This document shows, piece after piece, positions 1-15,852 of a stretch of 64,000 bases of DNA. Position 1 is the first letter of the stretch. Each line of letters begins with the position of its first letter. Source of the DNA: Paralichthys olivaceus (Eukaryota > Chordata > Actinopteri > Pleuronectiformes > Paralichthyidae); NCBI RefSeq assembly GCF_024713975.1, contig NC_091116.1:742001-806000 (forward strand), read 5' to 3'. The notes under the pieces were generated by a model. It worked only from the letters and a program-made list of their open reading frames with translations. It ran no database searches and was not told the origin of the DNA. Both the position numbers and the translations under genes were made by a program.

Positions 1-1193
1 TCTGATATAAAAAGGTGTCCAGAAGAAATGCAGAATTGGATCATGATCGGTATCTACGCATGCTCACTCAAAAACACGCCTCTTTAGTGCAAGAGTGCTG
101 TTCTTCCATGTAAGGAAGAAAGCAGCTGCTGAGGCTTGTGGTAGAAACAGGAAGTGAGTTTGTGTGTCTCACTCAGGCGAGGAAGTGCTGACTGCGAGCT
201 GCAGCCAGTGTGTGTGTGTGTATGTGTTTAAAATTAAAAAGAAAAACTTAAGCAAAACTGTCTCTTCACTTTTTCTTGTACATTATCCACTCCTGAGCTT
301 GATTTGCATATTGAAGCTTAGTCGACGTTCATTCCACAGTGACAGGTATCCATTCAAGTGGAGGCCCCTTGTTGTAAATCGAACCCCTTCAATTACCTGA
401 ACGGGACACACACACCTCCTTCCTTTTTGTCTCTCTGTCTCTACCTCTCTTTCGTTTGTTGTTGTTGACATGTCTCTTCTTTGAAACCAGCTGCCGAGAA
501 TCCGAGGATTCCCACAGGCTATGAAAATCAAGTAATTTTAAGAATCAAAGGATATTTTGACTGTACCTGTTATTGTTCCCTGAAGTCATGGGATCCCTTT
601 TCTATTCTAGAATCAAACATTTAAAATTAGTCTTTTGTAATATAAATCATTCTGCATCCACACTTTGCAGAAGCATGTATTGCCCTTATTGTCTTGTGAT
701 TTAAATTTTTATGCCTCTGCGCTGGTAAGACCCGTTGTCTCTTTCCCATTCTTATGAATACGATGTCAATACAAGAATACAAGAACGCCTTGGGGGAATT
801 TGTTCAAAGTCGGCACTAACGTTCACTTGGACTCACGGATGAACTGTTTAGAGTTTGATGGGGTCAAGATCACAGTGATCTCACGAGCCCTTATTTGCCC
901 TGTGAATGCGTTATCTTCAGAGTGCCTCGAGATAAGCCTTTCAAATTTGACAAAAATGCTCAGTTAAGATTTCAGTGAGCAAAGGTCAAAGTGGCCTTGC
1001 GTGAGTCTGTAAAATACTGTATGCGGTTTGAAAGTGCAGTGGTTGGTGGAGGCATACAACTGCAGTGCAGCGATTCTAGTGCATTTCAGTTTTCCTTTGC
1101 CTTATTTGTGCAGCTCCTCTGTGAAGTGCTTCTTTCTAAAACTGCATTTAGAGAAGTGTGATACAAATAAAGTTCATGTTTTTTTCATTTCAG
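1..1193 (+). other. arpc2 intron, partial
   Basis: This is intron sequence upstream of the first visible arpc2 exon. No segment matches the N-terminal third of the protein. A short TG run sits near 209-224. Nothing else was recognised. Confidence 0.7.
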
Positions 1194-4100
1194 CTTCTCA
1201 AGAGGGTGTATGGGAATTTCCTGGTGTCAACAGAGGCTGGTAAGTTCTCTAAAACATTCTTATCTCTTTTTTTAGAAATCAGTGACAACATCCTGAATGA
1301 TGGTTTGAGACGATTAGACCGCTAAGGTCGGCTCAGTTCAAAGATTTTAACTAACAGAAGTAAGGTTTCATTCAGCAGCCTTAACTGTCAACTCTGTATC
1401 CTTGATCTCTAGAATTGTCAGAGGAAATATCACGGTTTCACAGTTTTCACGATTATCGATGCTATAGATGGAAAAAGACACACAACCAGCAATATATAGC
1501 TAATAACATAGCTCATGAACTAAATATTTATTATTTTCATCAACTAGCAACGTTAGTAAACCGCGGCTATCGTAAAATCAGTTAATCTCAACATCGTGAA
1601 AGTGTGAAATTAAAAGCGGTGACTGACTATGATCTTCCATCATCTTCCCTTAAGGCTACAACGTGTCTCTCCTGTACGACCTGGACGCACTACCAGCCAA
1701 CAAAGATGAGGTTGTCCACCAGGCAGGGATGCTGAAGAGGAACTGCTTTGCCTCCGTGTTTGAAAAGTACTTCAAGTTCCAGGAGGAGGGCAAGGAGGGC
1801 GAGCAGAGGGCTGTGGTCCACTACAGAGACGACGAGTCCATGTACGTACAAAGCTTTCGGTTTCACGTTATGCCTGGAGGCAGACGAGCAGAGCTCCATT
1901 TTGAAATGGTCCTAATTCCTCAAAGGGGCTTGTGTTTCGAATTTAAGCTTAAGTGTCTCGTGTAAAGGCTGCGAGCAACCTAAATATGTTGTTTTGGGTT
2001 TTCAGATATGGGAACCTCTCTACTCTGAAAGCCATATTTTGCGGTAATCCTCGTTTCTCTCTGACATGTCACATCTTCTCAGGTATGTGGAGGCCAAGAA
2101 AGACAGAGTGACTGTTGTCTTCAGCACGGTGTTCAAAGACGACGACGATGTCATTATCGGAAAAGTCTTCATGCAGGTTTGTGATGCAACACCAACATTC
2201 TTGTGTTCACATCAGCAACAATATTACAATATCCTGTTTGATGCAAATACAAAAGTGTCATAACACTCATGTGAGAATAGTTGCAATAGAAGTGTCATCT
2301 AAATAAAATCAAATGTGCAAATCAGTCGATTACACACGAGAACGTGTGCTCACTCTTCCTGCGTATAGGAGTTCAAAGAGGGTCGGCGAGCCAGCCACAC
2401 GGCCCCCCAGGTGCTGTTCAGCCACAGGGAGCCGCCGCTGGAGCTGAAGGACACAGACGCCGCCGTCGGGGACAACATCGGATACATCACCTTCGGTCAG
2501 CATCACAAAATCGTCCTCATCTCCTTCAGCTGCACTGATAACTTGAATGGTTTCCTGATTTTGTGATGATGTATGTGTTTTGTCGTGACTCCTTCCAGTC
2601 CTGTTCCCACGTCACACCAATGCCAATGCCAGAGACAACACCATCAACCTCATCCACACCTTCAGGGACTACCTGCACTACCACATAAAGTGCTCCAAGG
2701 TCAGTGCAACATTTTAAAAACATTTTGCTTGTTTTTGGAATATTAACTTCATTTATCATTTTGAGGCACATCTCCGTTCATATTCGTGATACCTTCAGGC
2801 CAGAGTTAAGCTTGTATGGTCTCATGAGAAAATTTTACCTCGGTTACAATTTTCCTCAGGTTTACAGTCCCTCATAACTCAGTGAATACCACGCAGGCAC
2901 CAGTTGATCAGACTAAAAGCTGAGAGTCTACTTTAATTAGCGGTAACAGCGACTCATGGTGTCCTCCCCTTAATGGTACGTTGTGTGCATTACCTTCTTT
3001 ACAATAGAAAGTCCAGCCACAAGGTCCCCGCTCTCCCACCTTCACTCTATTAGGGCAGTGTGTGGGCGTCTGTGTCACTCCTTGAAAGCACTCTTCTCGA
3101 CTGCGAACCCTCATCAAAGCCAGTTTTTTTGGATGGTTTACATTTGAGAGGCGTGTGTTTGCGTTGTTTCGTAAGCATCTGCTGCTCAGACTGCAGATAA
3201 TGGAGCTGGATGTTTGTGTCTCAGACATGAGGGAGTCAGCGTGGGTGTCACGATGGACGGGTTTCATAGGCAGGCGTGGGTGGTTTCAACTGTCAAAATT
3301 CAAAGCCTGTGCCGCAAACTTAAAATTCTGCATTTGATGATGAAACGAATAAAGCCAGACTTATTTAAAAGATCATTTTGAGATTAAGTTGTGATTCATG
3401 TCCACGTTTCTTCCGCAGGCGTACATTCACACACGCATGAGGGCCAAGACGTCAGACTTCCTCAAGGTGCTGAACCGTGCTCGACCCGACGCCGAGAAGA
3501 AGGAGATGAAGACCATCTCGTAAGCAGCCTCTGATCTCCTCGTCTTGTTGACACCCATGTCTTGTTTCCATGTTTGGGTTAAAGTTAAAGTTGTCAGCGC
3601 TTCTAAATCCTAACCGATTTTCATTCATGTGGCATCACGCACCAGGGGAGAATAATGGCAGATATTCTTCTCTAAAGATTTAAAAAAAATAATGACACAT
3701 CCCAAACTGCAGGATATTGTTAAGTCCAGAGGCAGCGATGCATCACGTGACCTCTCTGACGGGATCTGATGAGGAAGAAGGTGCAAACAAAACAAACACG
3801 ATGGAGTGTGACAACTTGCTCTATTTGTAAAAACACTTTGCGGTGATATAAAACAAAAGCAGAGGAAAAGAGTCTGGATCAGCTCCAGCTCTTCTGTCCA
3901 CCTCCTACACTTGCCTTTTTTCATTGTTGCTATTTCAAAAGCTCCACTCATCCCTCTCATTGTTTCTGCTCTGTGACTACTGACGTAATCATCCTCAATT
4001 TAAATCCTTAATATCAAACATGTCAGGGTTCCAGACCAGATTTCTCCTCTGATTCTCGGGGTCAAATCAGCGTTTCTTGTTTTGGGATGCCCTGAATCAG

Positions 4101-4922
4101 ATTAAATATTTATATCCAGTTGCTTATTTTAACAGATTTCCTTTAACCTTTCACTGCTCGGACCTTAAATCAAGACCTTGAGCGCTGCTGCTGCTCATTG
4201 TTGAATCATGAATGTTTTTTGCAGCTGAATGCAGAATATGTCTTGATTCACACTTCAGATACACTGTCTCTGCATTTTCTAAGATGGAAGTATTTCTCTT
4301 GGCTTTATGAGTCGACTACAATCTGCAGGTTTGTGTGTTTTTGAGGTGTGTGGCTTCAGTGTTTGAAGTGAGTCAGGGAGGATGTTTTTTTATACAGCTC
4401 TCCACTTGGCTCAAACCTCCCTAACAACCACAAGTCCTCGGTTGACCTTGTAGCTCTCAAATAATTGTGGGAATTTACACTGTCTTAACACACAGAGTCT
4501 TTGTTCTATGGTTAATGTGTCACTGGAATATGTGGGGGTCCTCCGTAGTCGTCATGTTTTGTGAGTTTCGGAGTGGGAGAAACATGAATCACAGGTTTGG
4601 CATCAAGGTACAAAACAAATATAAACCAGAAAAAGCGGAACACCTCAGAAATACTTGAACCGAAATGGAAGTGACATATTGTTTAGCAAACGTGAAAAGG
4701 GTATCTGGCACTGATCTGTATCATGTTTATTTGCCAAGTGTGTTGACAGAAGAAAGAATTTTCCCGTAGATTTCAGTGCCCTGGCAGCTGGAGGACCGAA
4801 ACGAACAGAAGGCTGATTGTTGGCGTTGAGATGAAAAGTTTAAAAACTGATAAAAACAACTTTTTAGATGCATCTTTGTTTGATTTCTCTTTTTCTTCAG
4901 TGGAAAGACCTTCACCCGCTGA
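1194..4922 (+). CDS. arpc2: Actin-related protein 2/3 complex subunit 2 (p34-Arc), 3' exons
   Basis: ARPC2 is a core scaffold subunit of the Arp2/3 complex, which nucleates branched actin filaments in the cytoplasm; with ARPC4 it contacts the mother filament. Seven coding exons are seen: 1194-1239, 1655-1841, 2083-2176, 2369-2495, 2599-2699, 3419-3519 and 4901-4922 (TGA). All joins use AG/GT sites and keep frame, giving 225 residues that match the family from about residue 75 to the end. Landmarks are [77 protein letters not shown] and the end GKTFTR. The family length is about 300, so the first ~74 residues lie in exons left of the window; none was found in 1-1193. No frame breaks. The gene is tail-to-tail with the type I filament gene. 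Identity is very secure. Confidence 0.97.
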
Positions 4923-5364
4923 GGCTGACCCCCATCAGAGATACCCAAACCCCCCGTGGACACGCCCAAACGCGGCACACTTGAGACGCAACGCCACATC
5001 GGACAGGACTCCAGGATGCCTCGAAATGTCCAAGACCCCACCCCCCAAAAAAATGTGTCCAGTCTTTTTTTTTTTTTTTTATGAATAATAATGTTGGCTC
5101 TACTTAGAGGAAGCCAAAGCTCAAGATAAGTGGAAAAATGGGCATTCCTTGCTTTGCATAGTTAAAGAGAATTATTAGTCCTATATAAATATATATATGA
5201 AAAAAAAGAAAATTTTTGATACGATATCTTTTACTCCATTTGGTACTCTTGCTTGCCCCCCCCCCCCCCCAACCCTCACCATGCGATATTCATGTTCCGG
5301 ATGATTTCAGTCCTCCCTTCCTCTCTGTGCCGTCATGTCGTCTGTACCATTGTCATTTGAAAAA

Positions 5365-5370
5365 AATAAA
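5365..5370 (+). terminator. Polyadenylation signal AATAAA, arpc2
   Basis: An AATAAA lies about 440 nt after the arpc2 stop, with a second overlapping ATAAAT-rich stretch. It is the first canonical hexamer downstream, so the 3' UTR probably runs from 4923 to about 5390. Another AATAAA at 5998-6003 could be a distal site. Confidence 0.6.
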
Positions 5371-5399
5371 ATAAATCACTCTTACAAAAAAAGCATCGC

Positions 5400-6060
5400 A
5401 CGTGTCTGTGTAGACTTCTCTCATGATGTCATTTTTATCAATCCACACATTATCTTTCCTTTGACACCGATTTACAAGAGATATTTCTGTGTTCGTAAGC
5501 TTTCAAGTAAACGCACTACTTTGCCTCAGATTAAGGATTACATGGTTCTCTACTATAAGTTATTATAAACACTGAAACTGAACCGTGTTTTTGTGATATA
5601 TGTTTTAAGTTTATTCTCTTTTTTTAGAAGTCTACATTTCTGCTTGATGATGTTTCAAATATTGATTGTTCTAAAAATGTATGTTTTGACTTGTCTGCTC
5701 ATTTCCTGTGTTTGTCTCACAGGCAGGTGGAAAGCATGTGGTCCATGGCGACGGTGACTATAAATATTCTGTTCTAAACTTAAGAAAAGGTTTTTTTTAA
5801 AGTTGTTTTTAAAGCAATAATGCAAAAACATTTGACTGTTCAGTTTTTCTAACGTGGGACGGCTGTTTTTCTGAATGTCAATTGAATATTTTAGTGTTTT
5901 GAACTGGTCGTGATGGTGATGTCACCTTGTGTTGTGGGATAATATGACGAAAGATTTTCTGTCATTTTACAATCGAAACAATAACCAAGAATCTGAAAAT
6001 AAAACTTATAATCATATAAATTCATATGAATACGAAAAAAACACTGATGGATGATTCACT
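5400..6060. other. Intergenic gap between arpc2 and the type I filament gene
   Basis: AT-rich sequence between two convergent genes. Only a possible distal arpc2 polyadenylation hexamer (5998-6003) was noticed. No convincing coding segment. Confidence 0.6.
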
Positions 6061-6076
6061 TTTGCCATTAAATGTA

Positions 6077-6082
6077 TTTATT
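6077..6082 (-). terminator. Polyadenylation signal AATAAA (minus strand), type I filament gene
   Basis: TTTATT on the plus strand, 113 nt past the stop codon of the type I filament gene. It gives a short 3' UTR that ends about 700 bp from the arpc2 signal. Confidence 0.55.
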
Positions 6083-6194
6083 TTCTGACATCAGAGAAAA
6101 CAAACAACCTCTTTGTAGCATTTCAGGTTTGGCAGCGACAGTCGGTTGATATGAAACTTGGCTGAGGGACAGAAAACATTTTAGCTTTTTAAGA

Positions 6195-9100
6195 TCAAGC
6201 GTTGGCGACTTCACCCTCCGTCTTGGGCTTATCATCTTCCTTCTCGGAATCGGAGGAGGAGGAAGAAGATGAGGAGGAAGAAGATGAGGAGGAGGAGGAA
6301 GATGATGAGGAGGAAGAGGATGAACCCTTCTTAGTTTTGGTCTTGGTTTTCTTTTTTTCGGTTTTGCCATTTGGTGCATTTTGAGCCTCTGCGTTATTGG
6401 CAGCGACCTTCTCGGCCTTGATGGGGTCTCCTTCAGCAGGAGGGGTGGATTTGTTTGAGGGGTTGTTTTCTTTCTTCACAGCAGCTTTCTCTTTCACTTC
6501 CTGCTGCTTCTTCTGCACCTTGTTGTCAGGCTTTTGCCGTCCTGCAAACAAGAGGATGAATCAGATTTTTAAATGTGTTTATCTTCCCTTTGGTCCCTCT
6601 GCTTTTCTTTTATTTCAGTGTGCCACTGCTAGAAAGTCAACAAGTCACCAGAGTTTGAGGGAAACAGGACAAATGACATTGGGTAGCAACATTTTTGATT
6701 ATGTTGTAGTGTTAAATTGGGTGTGATTGTAGTTGCAGGGTGAAATGCCTATTTGCTTTCTTGCAATGAGTTGGACTCATGTCCAACGAAGACGCTACAA
6801 CTAGTTAATGTGTCCACATTGTCGCCATGTTCAGAATTAATGAATTAGCTCTAAAGGTCATGAATAAAATAAACTAAGCTTGTAAGTGAGCTTTATTCCC
6901 CCAGTTCTAAGCTAAACAAACTTTTCTTGCAAGAAAGCAAACACACATCACAAATTGATGTGAGGGTTAGTTTTCATGCATGACTCTGCACACAACTCCA
7001 TCAACCTTGCGTGTAAACCACGTGGTTCTTGCATTCACATAAAAACATTAATGTGTTGCTAACACTTTTCTAGTGTTAGTTAGTGTCTGTGTTAATTCTC
7101 GTCACTATCAATCTTTGGAAAGGCGGCAATTGGTAAGACCAAACTGAAACCACCCTGACCCTGATCTTTCTTGGCAAAAACATTCTGGAATCATTATGAT
7201 TTTTTGATTTCAGCTGGATGTGTAACTCACCGCTGCGAACTCCGTCCTCTAAAGAGAACTCCAAGCTGTCAGGGAAGAAGAGGATAAGTATGCAAAAGTA
7301 TGTGTTATTCTGTTATACTTTTTTGTGTCGGGGTGTGTTTATGCCAAAAAAAGAAACTGGACTGGCTGTAGCTTCTAATTGATCCTATTATCTTGAACAT
7401 TTTATCAATCTTCTCATCTAACTGTGTATTTCTCAACATGTCGAACTCAATTAGTTGTAGTGACGAGCAACCCATCCTGATTACAGGAGATAAATGGCAC
7501 TAGAGGTGATTTGTGTCACATAAACACTACAGACAGACACATTTTCCCATCAGATACCACAACCATCATTATCTCTCTCTGACCGTCCTCACCACTCAGT
7601 GTCAGAGGTCATCCCGAGGATCAGTTGCTGGTAGTTGTTGATTTCTGACTCCAGCTTCATCTTGACGCACAGCAGGTTCTTGTTGATTTCCACCTGGTGC
7701 TCCACCTGCGACTTCACCTTCTCCAACTCCGCCGACAGGTTCAGTATCCCCGCGTTGAGAGGGACCAGGCGTTGACCGTACTCCGTCTCGGTGCTCCTCT
7801 GGGTTTCCTCCAGGTTTCGGATCTGAAAGGAGGAAATGGGGTGATTCTTGGCTGCCCACTCTTTTGTTGGGATCCTACCCTGGAATTTCATCATACTTTA
7901 ATAATAAACCAATGATATGCAACCTTGGAAAAACACATAATAGGTTAGAGTGACCTTTTTCATCTAAACTGCTTGATATGGAAGAGCAGAGCCAGATGTT
8001 TTGTCGCACTATAGTGAGACGGACCAAGAGTTGTCTGGTTTAAAGTAGCAGGTTTACAGTATAATGACAAGGGAGTCAGGAATGCTTGTGAGAAGGACAG
8101 GTAGCCTGCGGCTGGTTTTAGCATTCCTGACATGAAAAAGGAAAGATATTGTCATATAAATATTTTAGCTTCAAGGGTTTTAGGACTTTAGCTTCTGAGT
8201 GGGATCTTTATTTGTCCAATGTCACTTTTGTTTTGCAAAATACTCCATCTGCACGTCTTGAGAATGAGTTATAAACCTATTGCATATTTGGAAGGTTTGG
8301 TTCCAGGGGATTTCACTTTGTTCTCTAGAGACTATTTCATGTGTAGTTACCGTGCTCTGCAAACTCTGGATCTTAATTTCCAGAACTTTTTGCTGTTTAA
8401 GCAGATCCTTGTGCTCGGATTTTCCAGAATAAAGGACCTCCACATTTTGGGCCTCCTCCACCTTGATGTTTTCAAACTGGAGAGAGAGGGGGGGGAAAGA
8501 CAAGATGAACATGGTGACATCAACAGGGGATAGTGGGGAGGTAGAGGGACATCCTGCAGGCACTGTACCTTGCTCTGGTACCACTCCTCAGTCTCCTTTA
8601 GGTTCTTCTTGACCAGTTTATCGTACTGGTTGCGGATCTTGTTGAGATTATCGGCCAGTTTGGAATTCTGGGAGTCAATCTCCACAATAACCTCAGAACC
8701 CTTGACCTTCTCACACAGGGCATTCACATCCTGAAAGAGCCACAATTGTAATTTTGCCTCACGTCTCAATCTTAAAAGTGTGTGTGATTTTGTGTTTTAG
8801 TTTTCAGGCCTCACATCTTTGTGTTCTCGCTTGAGGCGCTCCAGCTCCTCCTTCACCAGCTCAATCTCCTTCTTCGTCTGCCCGCAGTTCAGCCTGGTGT
8901 CCTCAGCGGTCTTCTTCAAATCCTCCAAGTCGTTTTCCAGTTCCTTGCGGCCCTTTTTCTCATCTTCCTCCCTGCAAACAGAGGAACAATCCAAAGAATG
9001 ATGCACACATACTCAATTCATCCAAAATTCTAGTTGTAATTATTCTGCAGACCAGATTTTTTTTATATTTACCTAGACTACATAAAACTTACTTGTTCTT

Positions 9101-9655
9101 GAAGTCCTCATTGGCCAGTTTGGTGTTGTCAATCTGAAGCAGCAGCTTGGCATTGTCCATGGCGATGTCTTTGATCTAAGGAGAAAAATGCATGATGTAT
9201 ATTTACAGGAATATTTGAATGGAATCATTTTAAATCTGTACCAAAGTTATATTATGTCATTTCTTTCTTAGGATCTGATGACTGACCTTGTCCTTGAGCT
9301 TATCCAGGGGTTTCTCTGTCTCATCCCAGTCTCGACCCACAGGTGTCTTCCTCTTGGCCAAAATCTCATCGATCTGCTTCTCCAGGTTTTCGTTCTCCTC
9401 CCTCAGATTCTTCACCCTGTGCAGGTAGCCGGACAGTCGATCATTGAGACCCCGCAGAGTGTGCTTGTCATCTGCGGGGGCTGCGGGAGCAGCTGGAGCT
9501 GCAGGTGCGGCCGGAGCGGCGGGCGCAGGGCGCGGGGAGTCTTTCTCCGGCTCGTTGCGCAGGACGTTGCGCAGACCCTGCAGGCTCGCCACGGACGCCC
9601 TGGAGCCCCTTCCCCCGGCTCCACCGAACATGCTGGCGGCTGTGTTTGAAGGCAT
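6195..9655 (-). CDS. Type I keratin-like intermediate filament protein (possible thread-keratin gamma relative)
   Basis: An acidic-type (type I) cytoplasmic intermediate filament subunit, expected to pair with a type II chain. Coding exons in order: 9655-9287, 9175-9093, 8971-8815, 8730-8569, 8476-8351, 7822-7593, 7265-7231 and 6541-6195 (TGA), giving 502 residues with every join in frame. Exons 2-5 are 83, 157, 162 and 126 bp, the classical type I keratin pattern. The head (1-64) has an Ala-Pro repeat at about 44-61. The rod starts near residue 68 with LNDRLSGYLHRVKNL; coil 1B holds MDNAKLLLQIDN. The rod end is divergent: NNYQQLILGM (361-370) replaces the usual TYRxLLEGE. The tail has a 12-residue micro-exon, then a Lys/Glu-rich stretch and 24 serines (461-484) before an acidic end. 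It is head-to-head with a type II gene. The closest named group may be teleost keratin 18-like or thread-keratin gamma; the sequence alone does not decide. Confidence 0.88.
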
Positions 9656-9739
9656 GACTGCAGCTGGATGTCAGAGAGCTCACACGGACTGTATTTCAGC
9701 TTGGGGAGTCACCTGTGGGATGCAAAGGACGCAGGTAGG

Positions 9740-9746
9740 TTTTATA
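9740..9746 (-). promoter_or_regulatory. TATA box, type I filament gene
   Basis: TATAAAA read on the minus strand, 85 nt upstream of the ATG at 9655. A start near 9712 would leave a 5' UTR of about 57 nt. Confidence 0.6.
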
Positions 9747-9947
9747 CCTGCCTTTTACGCACGAATCCGCCCCCAGTGGTGCCATTGGCTCCTGGTGCCC
9801 AACTTCGCTCCTGACAAACTGGCTCACAGTGGAAATTCAAGTATTTCTTGTTGACTTTTTCCTATTTTTCACTGTAATCTTCCACTTGTCCTCTTTTGAT
9901 TGGACACATGCAGGGCAGTGGCGAGGTGATGGGTGGTTCCTGGCCAG

Positions 9948-9955
9948 TTTAAAAG
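9948..9955 (+). promoter_or_regulatory. TATA-like box, type II filament gene
   Basis: TTTAAAAG lies 40 nt upstream of the ATG at 9995, so the 5' UTR would be only about 10-15 nt. Weaker than the TATA box on the other strand. Confidence 0.45.
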
Positions 9956-9994
9956 CAGCTGCTGCGGGGAGCATCTGCACCTCCAGCATCCAGC

Positions 9995-13562
<3,568 letters not shown>

Positions 13563-13801
13563 GCGGGGCTGTCCGTCACACCTCTGCCTGCAGAAATTAC
13601 CGGATATCCGCAAAATGTGAATTCTTACATGGTAGAATAAATGAAACTCCTTCAACCGCAGCTTCGTGGGAGGTTTTTCTGCAGAATTTGTGCTTGAACT
13701 TGGAGACGTTTATGTCAGTGCAGTGTTTTTCAGCTTTTCTTATCATGTGGTGCTCTTTTGGTAGAATCATTGTATTTTCTCTACATTTGTGAGCTAATAA
13801 G

Positions 13802-13807
13802 AATAAA
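13802..13807 (+). terminator. Polyadenylation signal AATAAA, type II filament gene
   Basis: AATAAA 240 nt after the TGA at 13560-13562, followed by a T/G-rich stretch. An earlier AATAAA lies near 13637. Confidence 0.6.
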
Positions 13808-13829
13808 ATATTGTCTTTGTGCAACAGAA

Positions 13830-15740
13830 AATCACCTGACTCTTTCCTCCGAATTAATAAAATAATGAAATGTGGGAGTGTTTCTGTTCAGTTGGTCCAC
13901 ATCTTGTTAATATAAAGGAAATACACAGAGATCTGAGATGTTTCCTGGAATCAGAATAGGTCACGTGAAGGGTCTGTAAAAAAACATATGCAGACTAAAG
14001 TGTAGTGGTTGATGGAGGTGTAAAATACAGGGAAGAATTTCTTGTCTTAGCCAGAGATTCACATATTTGTAGCTTATCTTAGCATAAAGCTTTGGAAGTG
14101 GGCTTTAATAATTTTGAATGTCAGTCAATTACATAAATGTGCTAAATCCAGAGAAAGATTTGTTTTGAGACAGAGGAGAGGAGATGGAGCCTGATCCAGT
14201 TTCCTCCTCTTCTCTGTCTTCCTGACATGAACACAGTGCTCTGATGTGGAAAACACTGGAAAATGAGGCAACATACAAAGACGGCTCACCCTGTGCACCC
14301 ACACCACATGATAACCTAATGTCCCACAACAGGTCAGACCTTGTTTCGCCATTTAACTCAATTAAAGTCTGCTTATCCTCCTCCACTCAATTGCCGTCTG
14401 TCCCTTTTTCCACCCACATGCACAAGCACACGTTTTAAAATCACATTTTGCCTTGGGAACAACAAATGCCTCGACATATTCTGCATTTAATGACGTTAGA
14501 AATAAAAATCTAATTTCATCATGTTGCCCTAACACACGAGCCTGCAACAGTTTTTGACAATCCTCCAACTTTTTATATCGAAATGTGACTGAAAGTGGAA
14601 ACGCTGCAGATCCTCATCTTTCACTTTCACTTCATGGTTCTTTCCCCGGCTTAGTCTGCTCATGTCCCATAGATGTATGACGGCCTGTGGAAGCATCCCC
14701 TCTCCACTCTTTTTGTCTTGCATACCAGTATATAGATAAACACTGGTGAGGGAAGTAGGAGTAAACATTGCAGGCGGGGGGGGGGGGGGGGGGGGGGGGG
14801 GGAGGGGGGGGGGGGGAGGGGGGGGGTGACAGATGGACTAAATTTACGAGAATTGATACTGATGTGCAGAAAAGGCGGCCAAAGGGAAATGAGGATGTTA
14901 TCTGTGTGTCTTGGAGCTTTATATTTTTATTTAACCTTCACGCATGACGTTATAGTTACATTTCAGCTTTCACGTTGAGCTTGCTTTTTAAAATCAGCAA
15001 AGTGATTTTTTTTGCAACAATGGAGGATGCCATTGAAAATGCTAACACAAACATACAGGCCTATTTGAGAACCAATGCAACAACACAAGCCGTTCAGAGA
15101 GACTGATCATGTAAAGGCTGCGACCGCAGGTTACTACTATTATTCTCTTCTGCCCAATTCTGTTGAATGTATATTACAGACCACAACCAGTGAATTTATG
15201 ATAAGCAGCACTGTTTATTTCCCACCTCCCACTGTGATATCGATCCTGCGAGAAAAATCCAAACTGAGCTTCCTTACATAGTCCTCATCTTTTCAGTTAT
15301 GTTTTCTGATAAAGAATCTGTGTCATACAGTAATAATAATAATATTGACAGCTCAAGTTTGAAAATATTTATAAAGAGCATTCATTCGACCCACATTGTG
15401 CATTAGCCAATGAGCTGTAATGTTAAATAAATATGTGTTATTAGGTTTATTCAAGTGTAAATTGTGCGATAATTGGAAACAAAATGTTCACTTTCTTTGC
15501 TGGTTGTTCCAACATGTTAGGAATCATTTTGCTTTGTGCAATTTATATTTTAAAGGTGCACTGTGTTGGTTTTGCAGTTTCAACAATGTTACTTATTTTT
15601 CATCCCTGGGAATCAAACCATTTTCTGATGCCACAGAAAAACATTTATATAAATAATTAAATTAATATCATAAAAGTGTGACTTTGTTGTTGGTCAGGGG
15701 CAGACCTACAATATATTGTGAAAGAAACAAATGACAATGT
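13830..15740. other. Intergenic region between the type II filament gene and gpbar1
   Basis: No coding segment was recognised between these convergent genes. It contains a 51-bp guanine run (14776-14826) and AT-rich sequence. Confidence 0.6.
14776..14826 (+). repeat. Poly-G tract
   Basis: About 51 nt that are guanine except for two adenines. It could form G-quadruplexes on the plus strand, and the length may be inexact because such runs sequence poorly. Confidence 0.9.
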
Positions 15741-15742
15741 GT

Positions 15743-15748
15743 TTTAAT
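15743..15748 (-). terminator. Polyadenylation signal ATTAAA (minus strand), gpbar1
   Basis: TTTAAT on the plus strand, about 105 nt after the gpbar1 stop. It is a common variant hexamer, and no canonical AATAAA was seen nearer on this strand. Confidence 0.35.
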
Positions 15749-15852
15749 TTTGTAAATAAATATCTCCCCCTCTCGGCCGACAGTGTGCATGCAGTTCATC
15801 ATCATTTCGTGCAGATTCGTCCTCCTAAATACTAAGAATCATAAGTATTTTC

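Larger units (their letters stand above)
9656..9994. promoter_or_regulatory. Shared intergenic promoter region of the head-to-head filament pair
   Basis: These 339 bp separate the start codons of the type I (minus) and type II (plus) filament genes. The minus side has TATAAAA (plus-strand TTTTATA at 9740-9746), about 85 nt before its ATG. The plus side has TTTAAAAG at 9948-9955, about 40 nt before its ATG. No intron is needed in either leader, so both transcription starts probably lie inside this segment. Common control is an inference from the layout. Confidence 0.65.

Noticed and set aside
5720-5790. Possible extra exon after arpc2 (TCTCACAG then an open stretch)
   Set aside because: arpc2 already ends at 4922 with the family's normal C-terminus, and the peptide resembles nothing known.
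6195-9655. Type III filament (vimentin/desmin) assignment
   Set aside because: Exon sizes 83/157/162/126 and the rod motifs are those of type I keratins, not the type III pattern.
9278-9854. Plus-strand frames over the start of the type I filament gene
   Set aside because: Antisense shadows of a GC-rich Ala-Pro coding exon.
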